NCBI RefSeq assembly: GCF_049478495.1
Contig: NZ_CP168083.1
Location: 434,001 to 498,000 of the forward strand
DNA length: 64,000 bases
DNA from: P36-A1 sp049478495
GTDB lineage: Bacteria; Bacillota_I; Bacilli_A; JAJDGJ01
Direction of reading: 5' to 3'
Positions 27,014 to 34,947 of the stretch are shown piece by piece. The notes under the pieces are model-generated. The model was not told the origin of the DNA. It did no database searches and was given only the letters and a program-made list of their open reading frames with translations. Numbering within the stretch: the stretch's first letter is position 1; each line of letters begins with the position of its first letter. Made by a program: the position numbers and the translations under genes.

Positions 27014-28015
27014 ATGAAGGTAAGTATTATAGGTAGTGGAAGTTGGGGAACAGCTTTAGCTCAAGTATTAGCAGATAATAAGCATGATGCCATAATTTAT
27101 GGAATAGATAAAGAAGAAATCAAAGATATTAATAGTGGATATAATCATAAGTTTTTTGATGATTTAAAAATAAATAGTAATATAAAAGCTACTACAAGTT
27201 TAGAAGAAGCTTTAAAAGATACAGATGTAATACTAATGGTAGTACCTACTAAAGTAACAAAATCTGTATTAAAAGAAATATCACAATATTTAAATCCCAA
27301 CAAAAAAGTATATATTGTAAATGCATCAAAAGGATTTGATCCTCAAACAAATGATCGCATGTCAGAAACAATTAGAAAAACAATCAGTGAAGAATATCGA
27401 CATGAAGTATGTTCAATAATAGGTCCATCACATGCAGAAGAAGTTATTCAAAGAATGTATACAGCAATATGTAGTGTTAGTTTAGATACAGATGTTGCTG
27501 AAGCGATACAACTTCTATTCTCAAATGATTACATCAGATTATATACACTAACAGATGAAGTGGGCGCAGAATATGGTGTTGCTTTTAAAAACGTTTTAGC
27601 GTTGTGTAGTGGTGTAATAACAGGAATAGGATTAGGAGACAACACAAGAGCTGCTCTTTTAACAAGAGGCTTACATGAGATGATTAATTATGGTGTTGCT
27701 AAAGGTGGAAAAGTAGAAACCTATTTAGGATTAACAGGTATAGGTGATTTAATAGTTACTGCTACATCAGTGCACTCAAGAAATTATCAAGCTGGACTAA
27801 AAATTGGACAACAACACTCATCAAAAGCAGTAGTAGAAGATGCCTCAACGACAATTGAAGGTGTAAGAACATGTAAAGTAATTTATCAAGATAGCCAATC
27901 AATGGGATTAGAGCTACCAATAATAAATGAATGCTATGCAGTATTGTATGAGGATGAAGATCCAGAACAAGCAATTAACAATTTAATGAGTAGAAAATTA
28001 AAAGCAGAAAGGTAA
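27014..28015 (+). CDS. gpsA: NAD(P)H-dependent glycerol-3-phosphate dehydrogenase
   Basis: 333 residues. Rossmann motif GSGSWGTALA is at 7-16, VNASKGFD in the middle and the C-terminal catalytic half contains KNVLALCSGVITG and GLTGIGDLIVTATS. It makes sn-glycerol-3-phosphate for phospholipids. It continues the cmk-der operon 13 bases downstream, with TTAGGAG before the start. Confidence 0.96.
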   Translation: MKVSIIGSGSWGTALAQVLADNKHDAIIYGIDKEEIKDINSGYNHKFFDDLKINSNIKATTSLEEALKDTDVILMVVPTKVTKSVLKEISQYLNPNKKVYIVNASKGFDPQTNDRMSETIRKTISEEYRHEVCSIIGPSHAEEVIQRMYTAICSVSLDTDVAEAIQLLFSNDYIRLYTLTDEVGAEYGVAFKNVLALCSGVITGIGLGDNTRAALLTRGLHEMINYGVAKGGKVETYLGLTGIGDLIVTATSVHSRNYQAGLKIGQQHSSKAVVEDASTTIEGVRTCKVIYQDSQSMGLELPIINECYAVLYEDEDPEQAINNLMSRKLKAER

Positions 28016-28027
28016 AGGTGATAAAAA

Positions 28028-28720
28028 ATGCCAATAACATTTAACGATAATGGAACAACATTCTTATTAATGATTGTACCAATGGTGCTAGCAATGATAG
28101 CACAATCAAGTTTAAAAAATACATATAACAAATATTTACAATTGCGTAATTCTAGAGGAGTATCAGGAGCACAAGCTGCAAGAGATATTTTAGATGCACA
28201 TGGATTACAAAATGTTAGTATTGGAGTTGGAAAAGGTTTTCTAACAGATTATTTTGATCCAAGAAGTAATCATATTAATTTATCACCAGAAGTATATAAT
28301 GGATATTCTGTAGCCTCAGTTGCTGTTGCAGCACACGAAGTTGGACATGCAATTCAACACGCTGAAAAATATCCAGTAATTGATATAAGAAACAAAGTAT
28401 TACCTGTAGCTTCATTAGCAAGTAATCTTTCATGGATGTGTATTATGATTGGTTTATTCTCATCATTTACAGGTCTATTATGGCTAGGAGCAGCAATGCT
28501 AGCAGTAATTTTACTTTTTCAAGTATTAACATTGCCTCTAGAATTTGATGCATCTAAAAGAGCGGTAACTAATTTACAAGCAAATGGATTAATAATACAA
28601 ACTGAAGTAGGCCCTGCAAAAGCAGTCTTAAAAGCAGCCGCAATGACATATGTAGTTGGAGTATTAGCAGCATTAGCCAATTTATTAAGAATAATTATTA
28701 TTGCAAATAGAAGAAATTAA
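28028..28720 (+). CDS. YugP-type neutral zinc metallopeptidase
   Basis: 230 residues, membrane-bound. One N-terminal helix, the zincin motif H103-E-V-G-H107, then hydrophobic helices (about 120-175 and 205-225). The surrounding sequence GFLTDYFDPRSNHINLSPEVY and the FDASKRAV segment are typical of the Zn_peptidase_2 family. The substrate is unknown. It follows gpsA by 12 bases, with AAAGGTG as ribosome site. Confidence 0.92.
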   Translation: MPITFNDNGTTFLLMIVPMVLAMIAQSSLKNTYNKYLQLRNSRGVSGAQAARDILDAHGLQNVSIGVGKGFLTDYFDPRSNHINLSPEVYNGYSVASVAVAAHEVGHAIQHAEKYPVIDIRNKVLPVASLASNLSWMCIMIGLFSSFTGLLWLGAAMLAVILLFQVLTLPLEFDASKRAVTNLQANGLIIQTEVGPAKAVLKAAAMTYVVGVLAALANLLRIIIIANRRN

Positions 28721-28736
28721 ACAAGGAAGTGAAATA

Positions 28737-29870
28737 ATGGGCAAAAAAAAATATCAATACTTAGGTTTTGCATTTATAGTAATACTTATGTATACAGCTG
28801 TAACTAACTTTTCAAGTTTTAGCGGCAGTTTAGGAAAAGTATTTTCAATTATAAAACCAATAGTATATGGAATGGGAATAGCATATTTTATATATCCTAT
28901 AGTAAAAATAATGTATGAAAAATTACTATATCCACTAGATAATAAACGAATAAAAAAATTAGGTTATTATATTAGTATTCTGATAAGTTACCTGCTCCTA
29001 TTCATGATATTTTATATGCTTTATTCATGGTTAGCCCCAATAGTAATTGAAAGTGGTAATAAAATTGCCAATTTAGATTACTCAAAAATAACAAGTGATA
29101 CTGTAGAAGAGTGGAAACAACTACAATCTCAATATTCATTGTTAGCAAATATAGATGCAACTAATTTGATAAATACATCAATTTCAAAAATATCAAATTT
29201 ATTATCTGTTGATAATGTCACAAAATATATTACAGGAGTAGTTGGATTTACAACTTCAATATATGCAGTAGTAATGGGTATTATTATAAGTATATATATG
29301 ATTTTATCAAAAGAGGAACTATTTGCAGCATCTAATAAATTTTTTGAAGCAGTAATGTCTGTTAGACAATTTAAGTATAGTAAAAAATATTTTTTACATT
29401 TTGAAAGTACTTTTAAAAAATTCTTCTTTGGAAAAATGCTTGATTCACTAATAATAGGAATACTTGCTTTTATAGGACTTTCATTATTAAAAGTACCATT
29501 ATTTCCATTATTAGCTATAGTAGTAATGATTACAAACATGATTCCATACTTTGGACCATTTATTGGAGGAATCCCAGTAGTATTAGTAACCCTATTTGTA
29601 ACTGGAGATCCAATGCAAGCCTTATGGTCAGCATTGTTTATCTTAGCTCTACAACAATTTGATGGAATATACTTAGGACCTAAAATACTTGGGGATTCAG
29701 TAGGAGTTTCAAGTGTATGGGTTATTATAGCTATAGTTATCGGTGGAGCAACCTTTGGAGTGTTAGGACTATTGTTATGCGTTCCAATGGCCGCAAGTCT
29801 AAAAGAAGGATTTAATGAGTTTTATGATTATCGAATGAGTCAAAGAGATAGTCAAATAATAGATAACTAA
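28737..29870 (+). CDS. AI-2E family transporter-like membrane protein
   Basis: 377 residues from the ATG at 28737, which has AAGGAAGTG 6 bases upstream; an upstream in-frame ATG at 28701 lies inside the preceding gene. About eight membrane helices in the AI-2E/YdiK/PerM pattern, with the conserved C-terminal NMIPYFGPFIGGIP and FDGIYLGPKILGDSVGVSSVW. Members have been linked to autoinducer-2 or Na+/H+ export, so the substrate is not assignable. It is the last gene of the long murT-to-28737 gene run. Confidence 0.9.
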   Translation: MGKKKYQYLGFAFIVILMYTAVTNFSSFSGSLGKVFSIIKPIVYGMGIAYFIYPIVKIMYEKLLYPLDNKRIKKLGYYISILISYLLLFMIFYMLYSWLAPIVIESGNKIANLDYSKITSDTVEEWKQLQSQYSLLANIDATNLINTSISKISNLLSVDNVTKYITGVVGFTTSIYAVVMGIIISIYMILSKEELFAASNKFFEAVMSVRQFKYSKKYFLHFESTFKKFFFGKMLDSLIIGILAFIGLSLLKVPLFPLLAIVVMITNMIPYFGPFIGGIPVVLVTLFVTGDPMQALWSALFILALQQFDGIYLGPKILGDSVGVSSVWVIIAIVIGGATFGVLGLLLCVPMAASLKEGFNEFYDYRMSQRDSQIIDN

Positions 29871-29874
29871 CTAC

Positions 29875-29899
29875 AAAAGAGCAGCTTTATGCTCTTTTT
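29875..29899 (+). terminator. Intrinsic terminator after the AI-2E-type permease
   Basis: AAAAGAGC-8nt-GCTCTTTTT, starting 4 bases after the stop codon. Confidence 0.88.
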
Positions 29900-29972
29900 A
29901 ATTAATCAGGGTTTCTTTAAGTAATGTGGATAACTTTTAATCAAAAAACATAAATATAATCACTAATGTACA

Positions 29973-30002
29973 TTGACTTTACTAGCTAAAGTAATGTATA
30001 AT
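29973..30002 (+). promoter_or_regulatory. rplM-rpsI promoter
   Basis: TTGACT (29973-29978), 18 bases, TATAAT (29997-30002). The start is expected at about 30009, right at the first leader hairpin. Confidence 0.75.
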
Positions 30003-30009
30003 TATGGTT

Positions 30010-30060
30010 GACACAAAGTGTCGTTTTGTAGCCCCGGAAAACTACAAAATGATTTAGGAG
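30010..30060 (+). promoter_or_regulatory. Structured leader of rplM, L13-type
   Basis: Two hairpins fill the leader: GACAC-aaa-GTGTC (30010-30022) and TTTTGTAG-ccccggaaaa-CTACAAAA (30024-30049). They are followed by AGGAGG and the rplM ATG. Firmicutes carry an autoregulatory L13 leader in this position. The match is by place and hairpin layout, not by covariance search. Confidence 0.6.
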
Positions 30061-30067
30061 GAATACA

Positions 30068-30505
30068 ATGCGTCAAACTACAATGGCTAATAATAGCACA
30101 GTTGAACGTAAATGGTATGTTGTAGATGCAACAGAATTGACTTTAGGTCGTCTTTCATCTCAAATTGCTGCAATCTTAAGAGGAAAGCACAAACCAACAT
30201 TCACACCACATGTAGACTGTGGTGATTACGTAATCGTAACAAATGCAGAAAAAATTAAATTAACAGGTAACAAGTTAGAGAAAAAAATGTATCACAATCA
30301 TTCTGGACACATCGGTGGTCTAAGAACGAGAAGTGCAAGAACAATGGTTGAAAAATATCCTACAGAAATGTTAGAAATAGCAATCAAAGGAATGTTACCA
30401 AAAACTACTTTAGGACGTCAACAAGGTATGCACTTATTTGTGTATACTGGTAACGAGCACCCACATACTGCTCAACAACCAGTTGAACTAAAAATTAAAG
30501 GTTAA
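30068..30505 (+). CDS. rplM: 50S ribosomal protein L13
   Basis: 145 residues, the usual L13 length. Diagnostic stretches include VDATELTLGRLSSQIA, HKPTFTPHVDCGDYVIV and the C-terminal GNEHPHTAQQPVEL. AGGAGG lies 6 bases before the ATG. It forms the standard rplM-rpsI operon with the gene 17 bases downstream. Confidence 0.98.
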   Translation: MRQTTMANNSTVERKWYVVDATELTLGRLSSQIAAILRGKHKPTFTPHVDCGDYVIVTNAEKIKLTGNKLEKKMYHNHSGHIGGLRTRSARTMVEKYPTEMLEIAIKGMLPKTTLGRQQGMHLFVYTGNEHPHTAQQPVELKIKG

Positions 30506-30522
30506 GAAAGGAGATATATCAT

Positions 30523-30915
30523 ATGTCAGAAGTAATGTACAGAGGAACTGGACGTCGTAAGAGCTCAGTTGCACGTGTAATTTTAGTACCTGGAAACGGG
30601 AAAATTACAGTAAATGGTCAAGATGTAAGAGAATATCTTCCATTCGAAGTTTTAGTATCAGATCTTGTTCAACCACTAATGATCACTAACACTTTTGAAA
30701 AGTTTGATGTTTTAGTAAACATCAACGGTGGTGGATTCACTGGTCAAACTGGAGCAATCAGATTAGGTGTTGCTAGAGCTTTATTAGAAGCTTCAGCAGA
30801 TTACCGTCCTGCTTTAAAAGCAGCTGGAATGCTTACAAGAGACGCTCGTGTTAAAGAACGTAAAAAATACGGTCTTAAGGGAGCAAGAAGAGCACCTCAA
30901 TTCTCAAAACGTTAA
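30523..30915 (+). CDS. rpsI: 30S ribosomal protein S9
   Basis: 130 residues. It has the N-terminal GTGRRKSSVARV, the NGGGFTGQTGAIRLGVARAL core and the invariant C-terminal tail ending GARRAPQFSKR, which reaches the P-site tRNA. The 3' end of this gene marks the junction with the conjugative element, and the ending is intact. AAAGGAG precedes the start. Confidence 0.98.
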   Translation: MSEVMYRGTGRRKSSVARVILVPGNGKITVNGQDVREYLPFEVLVSDLVQPLMITNTFEKFDVLVNINGGGFTGQTGAIRLGVARALLEASADYRPALKAAGMLTRDARVKERKKYGLKGARRAPQFSKR

Positions 30916-30923
30916 TACGTTTT
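30906..30923. repeat. Inverted repeat across the rpsI stop codon (possible att core)
   Basis: AAAACGT-TAAT-ACGTTTT, perfect 7-bp arms centred on the stop codon at the boundary between chromosome and element. A role as attachment-site core is conjecture, because the other end of the element is not in the window. Confidence 0.35.
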
Positions 30924-30970
30924 CACTAAGAGATAATTTCTGGAAGATTTCAGGAAGTGTCAAAAGACTT

Positions 30971-30997
30971 AAAACCCTTTATTTTAAAGGGTTTTTT
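30971..30997 (+). terminator. Intrinsic terminator of rplM-rpsI
   Basis: AAAACCCTTT-5nt-AAAGGGTTTT followed by T. Confidence 0.9.
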
Positions 30998-31136
30998 GTT
31001 TTTCCAAGTTTTGTGAAATAACACAAAATTCCGAGCACTTGCAACAACCTTGTAACACCAAGGCTTCTTTTTACTATTGGAAACGCAACAAATTTACTAT
31101 GTATATCATCCAATTTAACTGAATAATCAAACAACA

Positions 31137-31174
31137 GGGAGTAATTAACTAAAAACTAATTACTTCCTTTTTTT
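31137..31174 (+). terminator. Terminator-like attenuator in the parA leader
   Basis: Stem GGGAGTAATTA / TAATTACTTCC (11 bp, one G-T), 9-base loop, seven T. It ends about 30 bases before the parA ATG with no promoter in between, so it may attenuate transcription entering the element. Confidence 0.75.
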
Positions 31175-31205
31175 ATACCCAAATTGAGGGAAAGGAGGAA
31201 TACTT

Positions 31206-32024
31206 ATGTCTAAAGTATTTGCAGTGTCCAACCAAAAAGGTGGAGTCGGTAAGACTACTACCTGTATCAATCTTGCTGTAGGTTTAGTAAACCAGGGTAA
31301 GAAAGTATTACTAGTTGACGCTGATCCACAGGGCAGTATGACAGTATCTCTTGGTTATCGTAATCAGGATTCACTAGAAAACTCACTAGCTACTTTAATG
31401 ACGAGTTCTATTAAGAACACAGACTTAAAGGTTGGTGAGACCTTACTACATCATGTGGAGGGTGTTGACCTCATACCAGGAAATATTGAACTTGCTGCTA
31501 TGGACGTTACACTCGTTAATACAATGAGTAGAGAAAAGGTAATGAAGAATGTTATTGATACAGTTAAAGACAATTACGACTATGTAATAATCGACTGTAT
31601 GCCTTCTCTTGGTATGATGACAATCAATTCATTAGCTTGTGCTGATTCAGTTATCATTCCTGTACAGGCAGAATTCTTATCTACCACAGGAACAGTACAG
31701 CTGTTACAGACTATCTCTAGTGTTAAGCGTAACATTAATCCTGAATTAAACATTGATGGAATTCTAATTACTATGACTGATGAAAGAACTAATCTTTCTA
31801 AGAATATTAGAGAACAGATACATGAAGTGTATGGTAGAAACATCAAAGTTTATAAGGATTCAATCCCAAGATGTGTAAAAGCAAGTGAGTGCACAGGTGT
31901 AGGAGAATCGGTTTTCAGGTATGATCCTAATGGAAAGGCTACTAAGGCTTATGCGGACTTTTCAAAGGAGGTAAATGAAAATGGCAAACAGGTCAAACGA
32001 AATAAAAATCAGCAATATCGATGA
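31206..32024 (+). CDS. parA: ParA-type partition ATPase
   Basis: 272 residues. Deviant Walker A KGGVGKTT at 11-18, DADPQGSMT, and DCMPSLGMMTINSL as the later Walker motifs. Cytoplasmic ParA/Soj ATPases segregate plasmids and are also common at the end of Tn1549-type elements, where they may stabilise the excised circle. AAAGGAGG precedes the ATG, and parB begins 44 bases before its stop codon. Copy control or partition is inference from family. Confidence 0.94.
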   Translation: MSKVFAVSNQKGGVGKTTTCINLAVGLVNQGKKVLLVDADPQGSMTVSLGYRNQDSLENSLATLMTSSIKNTDLKVGETLLHHVEGVDLIPGNIELAAMDVTLVNTMSREKVMKNVIDTVKDNYDYVIIDCMPSLGMMTINSLACADSVIIPVQAEFLSTTGTVQLLQTISSVKRNINPELNIDGILITMTDERTNLSKNIREQIHEVYGRNIKVYKDSIPRCVKASECTGVGESVFRYDPNGKATKAYADFSKEVNENGKQVKRNKNQQYR

Positions 32025-32904
32025 TTTATTTTCTACGCAGGAGTTAAGGGATGTATCAACTAATACTAAGGTATTACATATCGACATCCAAAAGATTGAT
32101 GATTTTCCTAATCATCCATTCAAGGTAGAAAACGATATGAAGATGGTCGAACTGGCTAAAAGTATTGAAGACAATGGAGTTCTAGTACCAGCAATGGTAA
32201 GACCTACAAAAGATGGTAGATATGAAATGATATCAGGACATCGTAGGAAGTTTGCTGCTCAAATGGCAGACTTAGAAAGAATTGCTTGTATTGTTAAAGA
32301 GTTATCTAATGATGAAGCAACAATCATCATGGTTGATAGTAATATTCAACGTGAAGGTATCTTACCTAGTGAGAAAGCATTTGCTTATAAGATGAAGATG
32401 GAAGCAATTAAGCACCAAGGACAAAGACAATCAACTTCTACACCAATGGTGTCGAAGTTGTCAGCTGAAAGTATAGGTGAAGAAAATGGTGAAAGTAGAG
32501 AAACAGTTAGAAGATTTATCCGATTAACTTATCTAAATAAACCATTGCTTGATATGGTAGATGCAAAAATTGTAGCAATTAGACCAGCTGTTGAAATATC
32601 TTACTTAACTGAAGATGAACAAGACCGATTACTTGATAAAATGCAATTGAATGATGCTACACCATCATTAGCACAGGCCATTAGATTAAAACAATGTTCA
32701 CAAGCGGGAAAACTTGATGATGAGACTCTTGGAGCAATCATGGCCGAATATAAGCCAAATCAAAAAGAGCGTGTCTCTTTAAGAAAGGAAGATATTAAGA
32801 AATATTTTCCACGAAATTATGATGATGATCAGATAAGAGAAACAATAATGAAACTTATTGAAGACTGGTCAAAAAAGAAGAAAAAAGAAATACAAAGTAG
32901 ATAG
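31981..32904 (+). CDS. parB: ParB/Spo0J-like partition protein
   Basis: 307 residues. The ParB N-terminal domain shows NHPFKVENDMKMVELAKSI, ISGHRRKFAAQ and DSNIQREGILPSEKAFAYK, followed by a helix-turn-helix region (about 150-200). I take ATG 31981, 9 bases after GGAGG, over an ATG 6 bases earlier that is too close. It would bind a parS-like centromere and work with ParA, whose gene it overlaps. No obvious parS (TGTTTCACGTGAAACA-like) was seen nearby. Confidence 0.93.
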   Translation: MANRSNEIKISNIDDLFSTQELRDVSTNTKVLHIDIQKIDDFPNHPFKVENDMKMVELAKSIEDNGVLVPAMVRPTKDGRYEMISGHRRKFAAQMADLERIACIVKELSNDEATIIMVDSNIQREGILPSEKAFAYKMKMEAIKHQGQRQSTSTPMVSKLSAESIGEENGESRETVRRFIRLTYLNKPLLDMVDAKIVAIRPAVEISYLTEDEQDRLLDKMQLNDATPSLAQAIRLKQCSQAGKLDDETLGAIMAEYKPNQKERVSLRKEDIKKYFPRNYDDDQIRETIMKLIEDWSKKKKKEIQSR

Positions 32905-32913
32905 TTACCAACA

Positions 32914-32979
32914 AGGGAGGAGTGCGCCCAAACCAGGATAGGAAGAATTTTTTCTTCCCCCTCACACTCCCCCTGTTTT
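32914..32979 (+). promoter_or_regulatory. GC-rich nested stem-loop with nic-like AGTGCGCCC
   Basis: Outer stem AGGG(A)GGAGTG / CACTCCCCCT (32914-32924 with 32965-32974) enclosing a perfect inner hairpin GGAAGAA-tttt-TTCTTCC (32941-32958), then GTTTTT. The outer 5' arm runs into AGTGCGCCCA, close to the TAAGTGCGCCCT nick region of RSF1010/pIP501-type oriTs. It is strikingly GC-rich for this genome. It could be a terminator of parAB, a structured RNA or an oriT-like site. Confidence 0.5.
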
Positions 32980-33060
32980 TACTATCTGAGAATATTATTT
33001 ACTGAAAAAAATAAGTAAATAACTTAATAAGAAATACTTAATTAGAAAGGAATAAAGAAA

Positions 33061-33252
33061 ATGAATTTTAATAAAGAAGAATTAAGCATTATTAGTTCAG
33101 CTTTAATGCATTATGCTTTTAGTCTTAATGGTGAACAAGCTAAACAGGCTAAAGATGTTTTAAACAAAATTGAAGCTAATCAACATGATGATTATGAAAA
33201 GATCACAGAGTTAATTAAAAATTATTCAAAAGGAGATGAAACTCATGGATAA
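33061..33252 (+). CDS. Small acidic helical protein of the element, unknown
   Basis: 63 residues, predicted all-helical (FNKEELSIISSALMHYAFSL, then a Glu/Lys-rich second helix). AAAGGAAT precedes the ATG. It overlaps the next gene by 8 bases, so the two are coupled. A similar length and style is seen in the 60-residue protein at 47438, which also contains a DVLLKI-type segment. No known domain. Confidence 0.6.
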   Translation: MNFNKEELSIISSALMHYAFSLNGEQAKQAKDVLNKIEANQHDDYEKITELIKNYSKGDETHG

Positions 33253-33694
33253 CGGTATGAAACAAATCCTGGAATACTTTGCTTTAAAGTATAAAGGTGA
33301 TTTCGATAAAATTTATGAAGCATTATCAAACAAAGAAAAAGTTGACCCAGAACTTGGACCAACATTAATGGAATCAAAGAAGAATAAGTGTGTAACAATC
33401 ATTGATGATAAATACCCTGAATTCTTTAAATCAAAAGAATGTCCACCATTTGCATTGTTCTATGAAGGTAACTTAGAACTTATTGCTGATGATCGTCCAA
33501 TACAATCAGCTGTTGGAAATGATGGAAGAATGATTTTAGGTGTAAGTCCTGTTATTAGTGAATCAGAATTTAAACTAGATTATGTAATTGCTTGTGAGAG
33601 TCAAGATGATTTAGAAAAGATGAAAACAATAATGCACGATAAGGGTATTAAGTTGAAGAATCATACACAGCCTCCTAAGGAACAAATGATTTAG
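33245..33694 (+). CDS. Small protein resembling the DprA pre-Rossmann strand region
   Basis: 149 residues from the ATG at 33245 (GGAG 9 bases upstream). The middle reads VTIIDDKYPEFFKSK then CPPFALFYEGNLELI, very like the segment of DprA/Smf where a beta strand, YP and PPxxLFYxGNL precede the Rossmann fold. The conserved DprA G(S/T)R segment that should follow is replaced by VGNDGRMILGVSP, so the DNA-binding fold is partial at best. It could be a DprA-derived DNA-binding accessory protein of the element. Function is unproven. Confidence 0.55.
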   Translation: MDNGMKQILEYFALKYKGDFDKIYEALSNKEKVDPELGPTLMESKKNKCVTIIDDKYPEFFKSKECPPFALFYEGNLELIADDRPIQSAVGNDGRMILGVSPVISESEFKLDYVIACESQDDLEKMKTIMHDKGIKLKNHTQPPKEQMI

Positions 33695-33765
33695 CCTTAT
33701 TATCTTTCTGAGTAAATCAATAAGTGTTATGATTTAAATATAAAGAGATACAGGAGGATATGTTT

Positions 33766-34200
33766 ATGAGTACTAAGAATGTTATTAAAGTTGAAATAAG
33801 AAGTACATCTGGATTTTGTTCATATGAAGATGCGTATGAGGATAAAATCGTAATAACAAAAGAAAGTATTAAATATACATATAATCCAATGTTTATTTCA
33901 GATATCAATCCAGTAAAAAAATGGTCTTTTAAAACAAACAATGAAGTATTCAATGTTTTGTTTGATCGTATTTCTAAAGATGTAATTGATATCATCTATA
34001 GAGAACTTGATTACATGTGTGAAGATATAGGTGCAATAACATTTATTGTGACATATGATGATAAGTCTAAAGATAAAAGAGATTTCTTTGTTCCTGGTGA
34101 TGAATTTAAAGAGTGCTTTGCAAATATTAGAGTAATGGTGCCCAAATGTGAGAATGTTCCACCAGTTCTATTAACAGAAGATGACTATGAAGATGATTAA
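33766..34200 (+). CDS. Conserved-looking hypothetical protein of the element
   Basis: 144 residues, soluble, alternating strands and helices, with an acidic end (LLTEDDYEDD). The start at 33766 has GGAGG 8 bases upstream; an in-frame ATG at 33760 is too close. It lies between the DprA-like gene and a secreted protein gene. No motif that I recognise. Confidence 0.6.
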   Translation: MSTKNVIKVEIRSTSGFCSYEDAYEDKIVITKESIKYTYNPMFISDINPVKKWSFKTNNEVFNVLFDRISKDVIDIIYRELDYMCEDIGAITFIVTYDDKSKDKRDFFVPGDEFKECFANIRVMVPKCENVPPVLLTEDDYEDD

Positions 34201-34277
34201 TCTGCAAATTAATTAATTGCAAGATTGAATAGTCTTCCTTCTAGGAATACATTGAATGTGAAGAGGAGGAATGCTTT

Positions 34278-34868
34278 ATGTTAAAAAGAATACTTGCAAT
34301 TCCAATGGCTGTAGTGTTAGTTGGTATGTTTATTAGTGCTTCAAATGTTCCTGTTCCTGATGAATCAATGAAAGCAGTTCAGGAAACAATTGAAAAGGAT
34401 CAAAAGAACACTAAAGAAAATGAAGAAACAGCTGCTAGTGAAACTAATCAAGTTGTCGAAGAAAAGACAGCTGAAAAGAAAGAAGTTAGTAGCAGTAATA
34501 CATCGGTGGATAATTCATCAAAAAAAGTGGAAAACTCTAGTAAACAAGTTAGTTCTTCAAGTACTTCTAGTTCTAGTAGTGTTCCAACTAAGATTGAAGA
34601 ATCAAAACCAACTGATAATTCAATACCTAGTACACCAGCACCAACACCTAAGCCCACACAACCAGAAAAACCAAAAGAAGAAAAACCTATTTCATATAAT
34701 TATCAAATAGGTAATTCAGGTAAGCTATATACTGATGAAAATGTGGCATATAGTGAAGCTGAAAGATACTCAGATAATTACGTAAGTGATACAAATTATG
34801 TTAGTGGATATTTAGTATATTCAACATATGATAAATGGACTATCTCGTATTATTACAGTAATTATTAA
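34278..34868 (+). CDS. Secreted protein with Ser/Lys/Glu linker and small C-terminal domain
   Basis: 196 residues. Signal peptide about 1-24 (MLKRILAIPMAVVLVGMF...), a long low-complexity linker of Lys, Glu, Ser, Thr and Pro (about 30-140), and a compact C-terminal domain rich in Tyr (about 142-196). The design suits an exported wall-spanning protein. There is no LPxTG or TGD anchor and no lipobox Cys. GAGGAGG before the ATG. It is followed by its own terminator. Possibly an adhesion or exclusion factor of the element, which is speculation. Confidence 0.6.
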   Translation: MLKRILAIPMAVVLVGMFISASNVPVPDESMKAVQETIEKDQKNTKENEETAASETNQVVEEKTAEKKEVSSSNTSVDNSSKKVENSSKQVSSSSTSSSSSVPTKIEESKPTDNSIPSTPAPTPKPTQPEKPKEEKPISYNYQIGNSGKLYTDENVAYSEAERYSDNYVSDTNYVSGYLVYSTYDKWTISYYYSNY

Positions 34869-34893
34869 CAACAATTAAATAGAAATAATAAGT

Positions 34894-34926
34894 AAGGAAG
34901 AATGATTATAATGTTCTTCCTTTTTT
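34894..34926 (+). terminator. Intrinsic terminator before the adhesin gene
   Basis: AAGGAAGAA-11nt-TTCTTCCTT with a run of six T. The GGAAGAA/TTCTTCC stem is the same as the inner hairpin at 32941-32958. Confidence 0.88.
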
Positions 34927-34947
34927 ATTTTAAACAGGAGAAAAACA

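Larger units (their letters stand above)
30916..31205. other. Gene-free junction region with stacked hairpins
   Basis: 290 bp between rpsI and parA without a coding frame. It contains the rpsI terminator (30971-30997), an inverted repeat TTTTGTG-6nt-CACAAAA (31009-31028), a small CCTTG/CAAGG hairpin followed by CTTCTTTTT (about 31051-31077) and a full terminator (31137-31174) directly before the parA ribosome site. The left end of the element should lie here. Confidence 0.6.

Noticed and set aside
29129..29539. 136-codon open frame opposite the AI-2E permease gene
   Set aside because: Antisense shadow of a hydrophobic gene with no start signal; its Ile/Asn composition mirrors the sense codons.
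34390..34710. Open frame of 106 codons overlapping the secreted protein gene
   Set aside because: It is the +1 shadow of the Lys/Ser-rich linker, has no ribosome site and shows only repetitive Lys/Leu composition.
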